Both the position numbers and the translations under genes were made by a program. Of a stretch of DNA of 64,000 nt, positions 22,465 through 33,740 are shown one piece after another; the stretch's first letter is position 1; each line of letters starts with the position of its first letter. The stretch spans positions 708,074,456-708,138,455 of the forward strand of contig OX422207.1 of the NCBI GenBank assembly GCA_949130495.1, written 5' to 3'. This DNA comes from Sambucus nigra. Its lineage: Eukaryota; Streptophyta; Magnoliopsida; Dipsacales; Adoxaceae. Below the pieces are notes generated by a model that made no database searches, had not been told where the DNA came from, and worked only from the letters and a program-made list of their open reading frames with translations.

Positions 22465-22917
22465 ATGGTTCACATTGTGGACGAGGGTTCAGTTAAGGAG
22501 TTTAGAGAAAAAAGAAAGATTCTGGTTTGGGTAGATTTATAAATAGAACAAGGTCCCATAAAATGTATATTCTCTTGCTGAGGGTCACTGGATCCCCACA
22601 TTATTTATTATTGAGTGTGGCATCACTTTTCCACCAAACCCTCTTTTCCTTTAATTTTGTCAATACTTTGATGTGGTTCTTTCTAGGGTGGCACCAAACA
22701 CTTGGAGTGTTGTAAATGGGGTCAAAAGATTGAATGAGACATATGGGACTCACATTGAGGTCTGTGAGTTGATGTTTTATTATAAATGGAGTATTTTAGA
22801 TAAAGCACTTACGATCTGAAGACTAGGCAAGCCAATAGGGATTTAGTACTGAATTTACTAGATTTTAATAAGGAATATTGGTATTATGGTGTAATTTTTA
22901 AGAACTGACAACATGTT
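22465..22917 (+). pseudogene. Antisense ORF of the Tat element, 5' part (PF04195-like)
   Basis: Plus-strand ORF remnant opposite in direction to gag-pol. Frame shifts are needed, but one frame reads ECGITFPPNPLFL, then YFDVVLSRVAPNTWSVVNG, and a following frame reads YDLKTRQANRDLVLNLLDFN then EYWYYGVIF. These match the order seen in the plant 'putative gypsy-type transposon' domain (PF04195): a LPxxPF segment, a L..APN.WR helix, then a K.W...yF.V segment. The equivalent in the second Tat element (59231-60022) reads PVPVPILRLF and LDPNGWRAVLAA. The function of this domain is unknown. The gene is cut at 22918 by the Del/Tekay insertion and resumes near 34690. Confidence 0.6.
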
Positions 22918-23280
22918 TGTAACAACTCGAGGTTTTGGAGTCGACAATTTATTTATTTTGGGAGAAATAAATAATATTTTAATTGGAGAAATAATTAAAT
23001 TGGCAATTGAGGTCAAAATTTAAAGTCATTAGAAAGAGTGTCTAATGGCAATTCTGAGGGTACCATTGTGTCCGGTAGGGTCGAGAAAGTCGAAAAGACT
23101 GTACTTGGGGTCTATTTGGGTTCCGAAATCAATTAGGACCGTTTGACTCGAATTAAAGTTACCGAGTCATTTAAAGGGTGTATTATCATTTAAAGATGTG
23201 TATTTTGGGAGAATAGGCTTAAAAAGCCTACGGGAGATATTTCTCCAAAAGAGAGAAAGAGAAATAGGAAGAAAGAAAGA

Positions 23281-23330
23281 GAGAAGAAGAAGAAGAAGAA
23301 GAAGAAGAAGAAGAAGAAGAAGAAGAAAAG
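23281..23330 (+). repeat. (GAA)n microsatellite
   Basis: About 13 GAA/AAG repeats in a purine-only stretch. The Lys/Arg and poly-Phe open frames on its two strands are artefacts. Confidence 0.9.
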
Positions 23331-23676
23331 GAAGGAGAAGAGAGAGAGAGAGGATTTTCCCGCGGATTCAGACCCTACGAACCCGAGGCAAGTGATTAAA
23401 CTTGCTAAATAATTGTTGTGTACCATTTATTGCATGATTTGTGGATTGATTTTTTGGGTTTTATGTTTAGTTTATTAAAACCTAACTTTTGGGTATAATC
23501 TTAGATTTAATATGTTGATCTTAGATTTGATAATAGAAATTTATTTATATGTATTCTAGAATGAATATCAATGTTATATATGTGATTGGGTTGAAGAGAA
23601 AGGGAGAGAAAAATATTAAAATGATTTTTGGGTATTTTGGCTTACTCAAAAAGTAGCCATTTTCGAGGTTCAGCAG

Positions 23677-23880
23677 GGCCGAATCGATTCGGCCCCCTAA
23701 CCGAATCGATTCAGAAATATGCAGGTGCCCAGGTCTGAGTGACCGAATCGATTCGGACTCCAGCCGAATCGATTCGGCCTGAGATAGAGTCCCAGGTCTG
23801 ATGACCCAAATCGATTCGCCTTCCTGGCCGAATCAATTCACTGGGCCGAATCGATTTGGAATTGGCCCGAATCGATTCCG
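23677..23880. repeat. Array of eight CCGAATCGATTCGG palindromes
   Basis: Starts at about 23677, 23700, 23741, 23763, 23805, 23827, 23844 and 23865. Four copies are perfect or nearly so, the first extended to GGCCGAATCGATTCGGCC. The others differ by one to three bases, often C-to-T or G-to-A. The spacers are unrelated in sequence (17-42 bp between starts). Confidence 0.95.
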
Positions 23881-24360
23881 AAACAGGGTTTTTGAGGGAT
23901 TGTTTTTCTAAAAAGAATTTCATCCCGTTTTGTTCGAGGTTATCGATTGGGGATCTCTATAGGCGATATTTGGTGTATGTTTTGGAGACTTTTAGTGAGT
24001 TTCCCTTATAAGAAGTTTGGAGTAATATTGACTAAATTTGAGGAATACCGATTAGAGACTTTGGTATTTTTTTCTAAGTGGGGAAGCCCACTTTTATTTG
24101 AGGCTTGTTTGGTGATGATAACTTTAATGGTTCTTAAACTATATTGAACCTTATAAAGGATGGAGAATTATAATACTATTTGATGTGCAAATGGATATAG
24201 AAATATCCTTATTGATGATTGATTTGGGAGATATATCACAGAATGAGAAATGCTAATTGAGGTGCAATAGGATATAAAATATCCTTAACTTAAATTGAAT
24301 TGAAAGACAATTCATACTAGAAGCGTCATGAGAGCTTCAAACGAGAATTAGTACATACAA

Positions 24361-25865
24361 TATGGTCGGGCGGAAAAAGTGTGTTCGTGTGAGGACACAA
24401 TTGTTGTTTGTTTCGCCACCGCGATACAAAGAAAACCTAAGCTACTACTACACTTGACAAGCAAGCACAGCGGTAAGTCGGGTATCGTAAGAAATCCACA
24501 GGGAGTGATTGAATTTTAGATTTTAATTGTTTAATTACTTCTGGAATAAAAGTGTAAAATAAATAAATGAAAAGGTAATGGGTGGTTATGGTGACAAAAG
24601 AAAAAGAATAAGTTACGCTAAACTAAAGTAAAGCGAGGATCGGGATCGCATTCTACCACACGGATCGAAACAACTACTCATTGGAGTTAAGACTCGAATG
24701 CAATTTAATCGAGCATTTTCAATTAAGAATAAACATCACACAATAAGGAATTTAAGCCAAAGTTGCGAGATTAAACATTTAATCAAAAATGGTCACACGC
24801 AGATTAAATTCGGATAATCGCTATAAACACTAACGTTGCGTGACAAAGAAAGTTAAACGCATAATAATCCGACTTCAGTACACGAGGTTTCAATTAAATG
24901 CAATTTTACACGAAACCCTAACTTTCGAGGTCCAAACCCGTAAATGGCGGAACACAATCCCGAACCTATTTATCTACGGACAAATCATGGAAATAAACTA
25001 AATTAAACTAATTAAACTAAGAAAGCAAGAAATAAAGCATGTAAACTAAATATGAAAGCATGTATATTATCTAGAAAACAAGAATTAATGGAAAACAAGC
25101 TATATTAATGGTAGAGGAGATGAATAGTCAACTTACAAACCAATTAGATTGTCAATCCAAAGAGAAATGAAGAAGAACCATCCAAAACTCTCAAAACCCT
25201 AACTATTCTAACCTAAAATTGTGTATGTAGTGATATATGGTCTTATCACAACAAAATTGGCTTATATAGTAAGTTGGAATAAAAATAAAGAAGAAAGAAA
25301 AGAAGACAAAATATATGCAGAAAACAGGGCATCGATCGATCGACCCCTTTGGTCGATCGATCGACCTAGGCAAAAATTCGGCAAATCAGAATGGTCGATC
25401 AATCGACCAAATGGGTCGATCGATCGATCAAGCGGGGCAGAATGCAGCAGCCTACTGCATTCCTCTTTTCTTCTCCTCCTTCTCCTCTTTTGCTTCCTTG
25501 TTTTTCCTCCGCTGAAATCGCCGTAACTTCTTCGTTATGAATCGGAATCGCGCACCGTTCCCGGCCACGCGAAGCTAGCGAGGAGGGATACAACTTTCGT
25601 GAGATGTTGGGCCAGGTACCCAAGCTGTGAAAAGACTAAAATGACCTTGCGCGTGCGATTGTGTACGGAACTTCACCGGAATGCATCCGAACTTCATACT
25701 AAGCATCCAAATACCTACAAAAGCTCAATTAACCCCTGCAAAACATGTTAACATAGAAATCCAAGGTTGTCTGGTTAACGATCATAAATATAGGGATTAA
25801 GATACCCGAGGGGGCTAATAACTCGCAGGTTAACTGGTGAAATACGCAATATTTGCGTCGTATCA
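24361..25865 (-). repeat. 3' LTR of the LARD
   Basis: On the minus strand it starts TGATACGACGCAAATATTGCG and ends ...CCGCCCGACCATA. The last bases differ from the other LTR's CGGCCACA, so the terminal CA is mutated. It contains four palindromic repeats at 25331-25429. Confidence 0.88.
25331..25429. repeat. Four GGTCGATCGATCGACC palindromes (3' LTR)
   Basis: Copies at about 25331-25345, 25351-25366 (perfect), 25393-25408 (one change) and 25414-25429. The pattern is two pairs with a 5-bp gap inside each pair. The open frame that crosses it (SIDRP repeats) is a by-product. Confidence 0.95.
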
Positions 25866-27970
25866 CACCCCTTAACTTACACATTGCTAGTCCCTAGCAA
25901 TGAAATAAGAAACAACAAGAACTACAAGCAAACCAAAAGCAGGAGAATTACAAAAGTATGGTATAAAAGCATAAGGCCACTTTCGCGGGTGATTCGATTG
26001 CATTTAGCGTATGCAATAAGCCGTTTAACCCCTAGGTTACCCTAGTGGACGAGTGTCGTCTCATGAGGATTTTCAGGGATGAAACCCACAAACATCATAT
26101 GGTCTCCTCAAAATATGCCCAACCCAACATGCGACAAACTCAACAACAACGAAAAAGATTTCAAACATGTTATTAGCATATTGAATGAATTCAAACAAAA
26201 GTACGTTGTTATTAACTGGTTGAATGCACCTCATAGAATTGAAACTTTAAAAGTGGGAGGGGGGAAAGCACATGCATAGTGTGATTTGGTGAAAAACTTA
26301 TATAAACCGGATACTAAACAAAGCAAGCATACATTCAATCCTCCCGGGCATTACGCTCAACAAATGAAATCACTCGAAATGGGAGGTAATACACGGGACA
26401 TGCGGGCATAAAGAGTAAATGTAAATGGAAACTAGGCCGCACACATGTCACAAATGAAGAACGCTATATATAAAATGAAAAACTGTAATCTCAATAAAAG
26501 GATACCGCACACTAAAAGAGGCGAAATGCATTTTCACAGATTATCAAAACTATTTAAACTTTTAAATTAAATGCACCCTAAGATCAAATAGGACTTTAAT
26601 AGGGTTGTAATGTAGGTTTGGGGTTAAGGTACGAAATGAAAGGTATATGTACGGATTCAAAGTGTTCGGAGATGAAAACTTGGAATAATGGGATAATACG
26701 GGCAATATCAAAAATGGAAAGTAACTTCCAAACAAGCATTAGATATATCATCGGGGAGAGTAATCAAAGCTTATTGAACTATACACAACATATACAACTT
26801 TCTCTTTCTTTTCTTTTCCTCTTTTTCTCACTTTTCTCTTTTGTTTTCTTTTTCTTTTTGCCTTCTCTTTTTCTTCTTTTTCTCATACTTTTCTTTACTT
26901 TTCAAACTCTCATATGCTTAAATTGAAACCACACTACAATAACATCATTCAATCCCATGTATCATTCCAAACAAAGGTATGGAAAGTGTATGTATGGGCT
27001 AAAACTCCAATGCGGAGTTGGTTATGGGATTTTGGGTTATGAAACGAAAGGCTAGTATTTAGGCTCAAAGGGGTTGACGAGGGTAAACATATAAGGGCGA
27101 GGTCAAGGCTAATATAGGTGATATAACAAAGATGGCCTATGTTCATTTCACAAAGTTTACACAATTCTCAAGTCAAAACAATATATGAAAATCATGATCA
27201 AGTAACACATTTCAAGTATGAACTCAATTAATGAACGGTCAAATGAAAGAATAGAGAGATTACCGACGAATTCAATGTTTTCAAAGAGAAAAGAATAGTG
27301 TATAACACTCACAAACGACGAAAGGTACAAAGCTTACTCGGTGTAAGTATATACAATGCAACAAAAGATTACCGAGTTATAAAATCTTAAACCAAATCAA
27401 TAGAACAAGGAAAGTGCATATGCTCATGGGATAAAGTTTAATTCATGAAGTTATTTACAATATCAATGATTTGAGGACTAAAGTCTAATAACTTCTAAAA
27501 TCGAGAACATGTATCATTGAGTTGTCAATCGGATCGGGCAATTATTAAAATTTATCATCGAAAACAAGGCAAAATGCCCAACAAAGGAGAAAAAAGAAAG
27601 AAAATATGTTTGAAGTTTTTCAAATTTTTCACAAAAAGGCATACTTAGTAACTAACAAGTAAGCAAATCCATGGACAAAAAAAGAAATGGATAGAATATC
27701 CTACACCCCCTAACTTAAATGTTGCAATGTCCTCAATGAGCATTAAGAACACAACATAAAGAGAGGAAAATAACGATATTAACCAAAATTGGAGCGATCT
27801 CCATAAGCGCGAGTCCAATGAAATCTACAAAACAAGTTAGTATCGAGCATAGCAAAAACAAATAATAAAAAGTTAACTAATTATACTAGACTAAATTAAA
27901 AGGAAAGAAAAATAGGAAAGAAAGAAAATTAAAAAGCTAACTATTTAGAACCTACTATTTAGGCTTCACA
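25866..27970 (-). other. LARD internal region without genes
   Basis: No retroviral domain in any frame. The minus-strand side next to the 3' LTR begins with the purine tract. A polypyrimidine tract (about 26799-26905) and AT-rich unique sequence fill the rest. Short open frames here have no motifs. Confidence 0.6.
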
Positions 27971-28939
27971 CTAACTATACACTAGAAGTCTAAATAGTTG
28001 AGGGTCCACCCAAAAAGGGATTTGACTTTGAAAGATTAACGGTGGACCCTCCAAAGCGAACATGCCTCCCGAAAGATAAGAATTCCATTTGAACAACGGA
28101 AGGCATGTGGGTGGTGAAAAACATGAACCATCGCGAATTTGAAATTTTGGGCGGACGATGGGGGATTTGGATAATAAGGGGGAAAGGAACACTAGAGGAC
28201 CAAGAAAAATTGATTCATCTCCCAAAGGTTTTTCAAATGGAATGGGAGATGGTGCACACATGAGGATAACATCCATCGAAAAAAAATTCGGTAAGGAGTC
28301 CTCATCGACAAAAAGTGTAGAAGTTTTAAAAGTTTCTACCGACTCATAGGAATCAACCGGTAATTCTAATGGTTCAATGACGGAAAACGTAAATGGTAAT
28401 GAAATAAATTCAATCTCTGTCAACATATCGTCGGAAGGAGATTGAATTTCGGGGGAGAGAGATTCAAATTAGATGAGAAATTCTTTGAAAAATTAAGGTG
28501 AAACACAAGTTTCCACCTCCTCGTTGTTTTGTGCATAAGAATTCATCTCATCGCAAAGTGCACCAAGTCTCATTCCAGCATCATTTAGGCTTTCCAAACC
28601 TTGGGAGTAAAGAAGAAAAGTTTCTTCCAAAGTAGGCTTCCTCGGCTCAAGAGCTTCAGACTCCTCATTTGGTAAAATCTCATCTTCTAAATCATCGGAA
28701 TAAAAATCGTCATTGGTTTCAAAATATGAATCCAATTCAAACTCCCAATAACGATTTTCATTGCGATAAATGTTTTCAAGTCTTTCATTTTCAAGAAAAT
28801 CTTGAAAATGAAAAACTTGAAAACTATCCCCAAAGTATGAATCATTAGAATAACCGTAATAACTATAATAGTAGGACATGATTACTTCGTTGTTTGTAGA
28901 TGGAGAATCCGAGCAAGAAAGTGAGCAACCGCGAATCAA
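27971..28939 (-). pseudogene. Unknown ORF of the LARD, about 320 codons, two stops
   Basis: A single minus-strand frame runs from an ATG at 28939 to 27971, interrupted only by two TAA codons about 28495 and 28454. The first part is Tyr/Ser/Asp/Glu-rich and acidic (YYSYYGYSNDSYFGDSF, then many E and D). The second part is hydrophobic with FSPPTCLPLFKW. I recognise no gag, protease, RT or integrase motif. It starts about 110 bp after the primer-binding site, where gag would normally begin, so it occupies the gag position. An alternative start is MSYYYSYYG at about 28879. Conservation of one frame over nearly 1 kb suggests recent coding. Function unknown. Confidence 0.5.
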
Positions 28940-29050
28940 AGTTTCTTAGCGCTCAAATATGCTATCCTGGAAAAAATTTTAAAACAAAGAATACAAATAC
29001 AAAAGGAAAAATACTACGAAATAATAAAACAATTACTATCTAAAACACAC

Positions 29051-29068
29051 TCCCCGGCAACGGTGCCA
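29051..29068 (-). other. LARD primer-binding site (tRNA-Asp type)
   Basis: The minus strand reads TGGCACCGTTGCCGGGGA, one mismatch from TGGCGCCGTTGCCGGGGA, the complement of the plant tRNA-Asp 3' end. It lies 3 bp inside the 5' LTR. This fixes the element's orientation. Confidence 0.85.
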
Positions 29069-29071
29069 TTT

Positions 29072-30576
29072 TGTGGCCGAGCGGAAAAAGTGTGTTTATG
29101 TGAGGACACAATCGTTGTGTGTTTCACCACCGCGATACAAAAAAAACCTAAGCTACTACTACACTTGACAAGCAAGCACAGCGGTAAGTCAGGTATCGTA
29201 AGAAATCCACAGGGAGTGATTGAATTTTAGATTTTAATTGTTTAATTACTTCTGGAATAAAAGTGTAAAATAAATAAATGAAAAGGTGATGGGTGGTTAT
29301 GGTGACAAAAGAAAAATAATAAGTTACGATAAACCAAAGTAAAGCGAGGATCGGGATCGCATTCTACCACACGGATCGAAACAACTAATCATTAGAGTTA
29401 AGGCTCGAAAGCAATTTAATCGAGCATTTTCAATTAAGCATAAACATCACACAATAAGGAATTTAAGCCAAAGTTGCGAGATTAAACATTTAATCAAAAA
29501 TGGTCACACGCGGATTAAATTCGGATAATCGCTATAAAAACTAACGTTGCGTGACAAAGAAAGTTAAACGCATAATAATCCGACTTCAATACACGAGGTT
29601 TCAATTAAATGCAATTTTACACGAAACCCTAACTTTCGAGGTCCAAACTCGTAAATGGCGAAACGCAATCCCGAACCTATTTATCTACGGATAAATCATG
29701 GAAATAAACTAAATTAAACTAATTAAACTAAGAAAGAAAGAAATAAAGCATGTAAACTAATTATGAAAGAATGTAAATTATCTAGAAAGCAATAATTAAT
29801 GGAAAACAAGCTATATTAATGGTAGAGGAGATGAATAGTCAACTTACAAACCAATTAGATTGTCAATCCAAAGAGAAATGAAGAAGAACCATCCAAAACC
29901 CTCAAAACCCTAACTATTCTAACCTAAAATCGTGTATGTACTGATATATGGTCTTATTACAACAAAATTGGCTTATATAGTAAGTTGGAATAAAAATAAA
30001 GAAGAAAGAAAAGAAGGCAAAATATCTGCAGAAAACAGAGCATCGATCGATCGACCCCTTTGGTCGATCGATCGACCTAGGCAAAAATTCAGAAAATCAG
30101 AATGGTCGATCGATCGACCAAATGGGTCGATCGATCGATCAAGAAGGGCAGAATGCAGCAGCCTAATGCATTCCTCTTTTCTTCTTCTCCTTCTCCTCTT
30201 TTGCTTCCTTGTTTTTCCTCTGCTGAAATCGCCGTAACTTCTTCGTTATGAATCGGAATTGTGCACCGTTTGCGGACACGCGAAGCTAGCGAGGAGGGAT
30301 ACAACTTCCGTGAGATGTCGGGCCAGGTACCCAAGCTATGAAAAGACTAAAATGCCCTTGCGTGTGCGATTGTGTACGGAACTTCACCGGAATGCATCCG
30401 AACTTCATACTAAGCATCCAAATACCTACAAAAGCTCAATTAACCCCTGCAAAACATGTTAACATAGAAATACGAGGTTGTCTGGTTAATGAGCATAAAT
30501 ACAGGGATTAAGATACCCGAGGGGGCTAATAACGCGTAGGTTAACGGGTGAAATACATAATATTTGCTTCGTATCA
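29072..30576 (-). repeat. 5' LTR of the LARD
   Basis: On the minus strand TGATACGAAGCAAATATTATG starts it and CCGCTCGGCCACA ends it. It has the same 1505-bp length as its partner. The GGTCGATCGATCGACC palindromes recur at about 30042-30140, with three of the four copies full length. Confidence 0.88.
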
Positions 30577-31314
30577 CTATACCAAGTGGGGTAAAATTTG
30601 GGAGTATTGACGGTTAGTGTATCAACAGAGAGAGATATACTAAACAAATGATGTTAATCAAATTACGCCTAAGAGCGTATAATAAAAATGAATTTGATGT
30701 TGCAGGTATGCCTTATAAAAAATGTTATATCTTTATTATGTGGGATGTATGTATACCTTATATGATGGTGTATATACATGTTAAGCATACGCCCTCCTTG
30801 CTATCATTGGGAAGTTTCGTGCGTAGAGGGTGAGCATTCTGACTAGAAAAGCAGGATGTGGATATTCCCCAGGTCATAGTCATCATTGTGGTCAGCAAAT
30901 GACATTTATGATATATATATCTATTTATTTTGGGGGTGAGAGTTCGGGGGTATGTGACGCTCTCACTTGCCGGTTAGGGACTATGACCGCTTCCCGGGAT
31001 GTTGTGTGCGTGAGTTGATCACGAGGTGGGTTTCGTTGAACCCCACCAGGTGGCCCCAGTTTGCTACGTATATGGGCAGCTGGAAGATGATAGCATGTGA
31101 GCCTGCGTCCTTCGAGTTATAGCTCGGTTGGATGGTTATTATTGTTTGTGTTTGTTTTTGGGTGTCAAGGGCATAATGGACCTCAACGACCCACATTGCC
31201 AGGATTAGTGTATCGGGGGGGTTCCTTGTTTGGATTTCGCTTCGGCGAGACGTCCCACATACGAACCGCAGTGTAATGTTGGAACTTGGGGATAAGTTTA
31301 GTCCTTAATGCTCA

Positions 31315-31356
<42 letters not shown>

Positions 31357-32704
31357 CTATCACGACAATCGACAGTGCCAGGAGTAGTGTAACGGGGGGT
31401 TCTTTGTTTGGATTTCGCTTCGGCGAGACGTCCCACGCATGAAACGCCGTGTACTGTTGAGAATTGGGAATATTCATTAATTCAAATTGTACAATAATCA
31501 TTTGGGTTACATGCATCTTGCATTGAGGGCATAATGAGCCCCGAGGATCGATACGGTCAGGAGTAGTTTAACGGGGGGGTTCCTTTTTTGGATTTCGCTT
31601 CGGCGAGACGTCCCACGCACGAAACGCAGTACCGTGTTGAGAATCGGGAGGAGTTTAGTCCCTAACTCTTGATGCTAATAACTCATCTATAATAATTATA
31701 TATATGGGTTTATGCCTTATATGGGCATCACTAGAATATAAATTCTAGTAAATGAGATTGTGGATGTATTGTGATGATGTGGACATGATTGGATCATGTA
31801 ACTTTATATGTTCAACAAATGAACATCATAAAGATAACTATAACTATTACATTAAAGTTAATGTATATAACTTATAAATTATGGGAACAAATGCATTGGG
31901 AGATAGGGTAGATGATTTCACTTAAATACTTTATTTGGGTTTAAGTTAGAATCCTCTTACCTAATTAGAATCGGACATCCTTTTGGAGACACGTGCATAC
32001 TCTTAGTGTGCGCTTCAGATGAGAGGTGAGTTGAATTTTTATGAAGTGTTCGATTCCAACTAAATCATGTAATAATGCATTTATAATTATTATTCATTTT
32101 AATACACTTGCTATAAACGGCTTTTCAAAACTCGGGCTCTGACCCGTTTATATTTTCCTCCTCCTTGTATATATTGTATTACTTCAGGTGTTCCTCCGCA
32201 AGCACGCCTTTGATGTTCCTCCATTCAGGATTCGTGGAGCTGTAGCAGTAGCAGACTGTTGCGGCACTTTGTTTTAGTCGATTCCTATCTATTGTACATC
32301 TAGATTAGGATTCAGTTGTATTGAGTTAGTAATCAAGTGTTGTAGATTAACACTTTCATATTCTATTTATCAGATTATTGTATTGTTTATTACCCGACAG
32401 CATATTCGGGTATTTCATTACTGAGATTTTTGTTGTACAATGTATTGTACTCTTTCATATTGTTGGAGCATGCACATTTCACATCATAGTTAGATGTATA
32501 TTGTTGGTTGTGTGCATTATTGGTTTTGTTGTTGTTGTTAAAAATAAAAGTTTTAAATTTTTGGCAATTCGCACTTTATGATTTCGGGTAGTTAGCCTTA
32601 TATTATAGTGTTTAGTTGTTGATGTTGAGACTGTACCATCTGAGATACCTGATTTATGTAGTATAGGGCTGGACACCCATTATTATTTAGAGCGGGTTGT
32701 CACA
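30577..32704 (+). repeat. 5' LTR of the Del/Tekay element, right part
   Basis: Continues the LTR after the LARD. It contains three tandem units of about 179 bp at 31200-31690, a (TA)n run at about 31318-31353, the block AAAACTCGGGCTCTGACCCG (about 32127) shared with the LTRs at 13407 and 15039, and the end GAGCGGGTTGTCACA. The primer-binding site follows 2 bp later. Confidence 0.8.
31200..31690 (+). repeat. Three tandem ~179-bp units with a UUCG-loop hairpin
   Basis: Each unit has GGTTC(C/T)TT then GGATTTCGCTTCGGCGAGACG then TCCCAC. The 12-mer TCGCTTCGGCGA lies at 31237-31248, 31415-31426 and 31595-31606. As RNA it is a UCGC/GCGA stem closed by C(UUCG)G, and outer GGA/UCC bases can also pair. 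Two further, diverged copies at 34543-34554 and 34591-34602 (TCGCTTTTGCGA) keep the stem and change the loop. Confidence 0.85.
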
Positions 32705-32706
32705 GG

Positions 32707-32719
32707 TGGTATCAGAGCA
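32707..32719 (+). other. Primer-binding site (initiator tRNA-Met)
   Basis: TGGTATCAGAGCA matches the first 12-13 bases of the complement of plant initiator tRNA-Met. It lies 2 bp after the LTR terminus CACA and 160 bp before gag. Confidence 0.9.
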
Positions 32720-32881
32720 TCAGGTTCTAGTGTCTTTAGGATCTGTGTGCGTTACTACGATCTTCCGTAAGCGTTCTTGATATAGAGCCTTATTGCTAGG
32801 ATGATTACATTCATACGTCCATATCTTTCTGTGATTCGATAATATTTGAAAGGCGTTCTGATACAATTGTTCTTATTTCAG

Positions 32882-33740
32882 ATGCCACCGAAGGGAGGTC
32901 ATTCAGTCAGGGCAAATAAAGGGAATGTGCAATCCCAAATGCCTCAAAGGAACATGACTACGGATGATGTTGCGAAAATAGTGGCACAAGAAGTAACTGC
33001 TGCTGTTTCTACGATGGCTCAGGAATCTGCCGCTCGAGCAGCCCCACCCCATTTAGGATTGTCTTTATGGGAGAGAGTGAAGGAAGATTTTAGTAAGGGG
33101 CATCCTCCCGGGTTTGCAGGGGGAGTTGATGCAGTGGCTGCAAGTCAATGGAAAAATATTATAGAGGCACCTTCATATGGTTGAGTGTAGTGAGGTGCAG
33201 AAACAATTTTTAGCCACTTTTAGGTTATCGGGTGCAGCTCTTCAATGGTGGGAGTCTGTCACTACATCTGAACAGAGAGATACTTTACCCATAAAAGAAT
33301 TTTGGGAACTTTTTGATCGAAGGTATTTTCCTTCCCCTACTCAGGATATGGGGATTTTTTAAGGAAATAGGACGGTGGCAGAATATGAAAAATATTTTTC
33401 TCTATGGGCGAGATTAGTACCTAATGAGGTAAATACAGAAGAGAAACGTATATCGAAGTTTGTTCGAGGTTTAGATTGGAAAATCCAACAACATTTTTTA
33501 GAAAGTCCTAACTTAATGACTTTCATCGATGTAGTGAATGTGGCACTATTAAAGTGTCATGAATATCGTTTTCATTCTCAAAAGAGTAAGAACTTTGGAG
33601 ATTCGAGTTCATCAAGTAAGTTTGGCAAAGAGAGTGCCAGTAATGTGAGTGTGCAGAAAGGATTTGTGGGTAAGTGTTTATTTTGTAAAGAAATAGGTCA
33701 TAAAAAGAGAAATTGTCCTAAAAGAGGTAAAGGACCATAG
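32882..33740 (+). pseudogene. Ty3/gypsy gag, frameshifted
   Basis: Capsid/nucleocapsid polyprotein of the Del/Tekay element, which forms the virus-like particle in the cytoplasm. The start MPPKGGHSVRANKG is typical of Del gag. A capsid core follows (LQWWESVTT, EFWELFDRRYFP, VAEYEKYFSLWARLVP, KRISKFVRGLDWKIQ), and near the end is the CCHC zinc knuckle CLFCKEIGHKKRNC (about 33680-33721). Breaks are a frameshift at about 33175 and a TAA at 33360-33362 (probably once CAA). After the knuckle the frame stops at 33740, with no protease or RT beyond. Confidence 0.88.

Larger units (their letters stand above)
22918..24360 (+). repeat. 5' LTR of the Del/Tekay element, left part
   Basis: TGTAACAACTCGAGGTTTTGG begins the LTR. 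CGAGAAAGTCGAAAAG and TTTGGGTTCCGA are shared with the solo LTR at 15039. A (GAA)n run lies at about 23281-23330, and eight copies of a CCGAATCGATTCGG palindrome at 23677-23880. The LTR is interrupted at 24361 and resumes at 30577. Confidence 0.8.
24361..30576 (-). mobile_element. LARD-like LTR retrotransposon (LTRs, PBS, one unknown ORF)
   Basis: Two LTRs of equal length (1505 bp each, 24361-25865 and 29072-30576) are highly similar, so the insertion is fairly recent. Orientation is minus: the primer-binding site next to the right LTR matches tRNA-Asp, and a short purine tract (AAGGGGTG on the minus strand) adjoins the left LTR at about 25866. The 3.2-kb internal region has no gag, RT or integrase, only one broken ORF (28939-27971) and a long CT-rich tract at about 26799-26905. 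Absence of pol with long LTRs fits a LARD, mobilised in trans. Flanks TACAA and CTATA do not form a clean target duplication. Confidence 0.85.

Noticed and set aside
23190..23426. Poly-Phe and poly-Arg/Lys open frames
   Set aside because: They are the two strands of the (GAA)n tract.
25221..25526. 101-codon frame with SIDRP repeats, present in both LARD LTRs (also 29932-30237)
   Set aside because: It lies inside LTRs on the strand opposite to the element, and its repeats come from the DNA palindromes.
26618..26926. 102-codon Ser/Phe/Leu-rich frame
   Set aside because: Half of it is the CT-rich tract of the LARD, with no signal peptide or domain pattern worth defending.
24356..30581. 5-bp target duplication of the LARD
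   Set aside because: TACAA on the left and CTATA on the right do not match, so the insertion duplication is lost or one border is altered.
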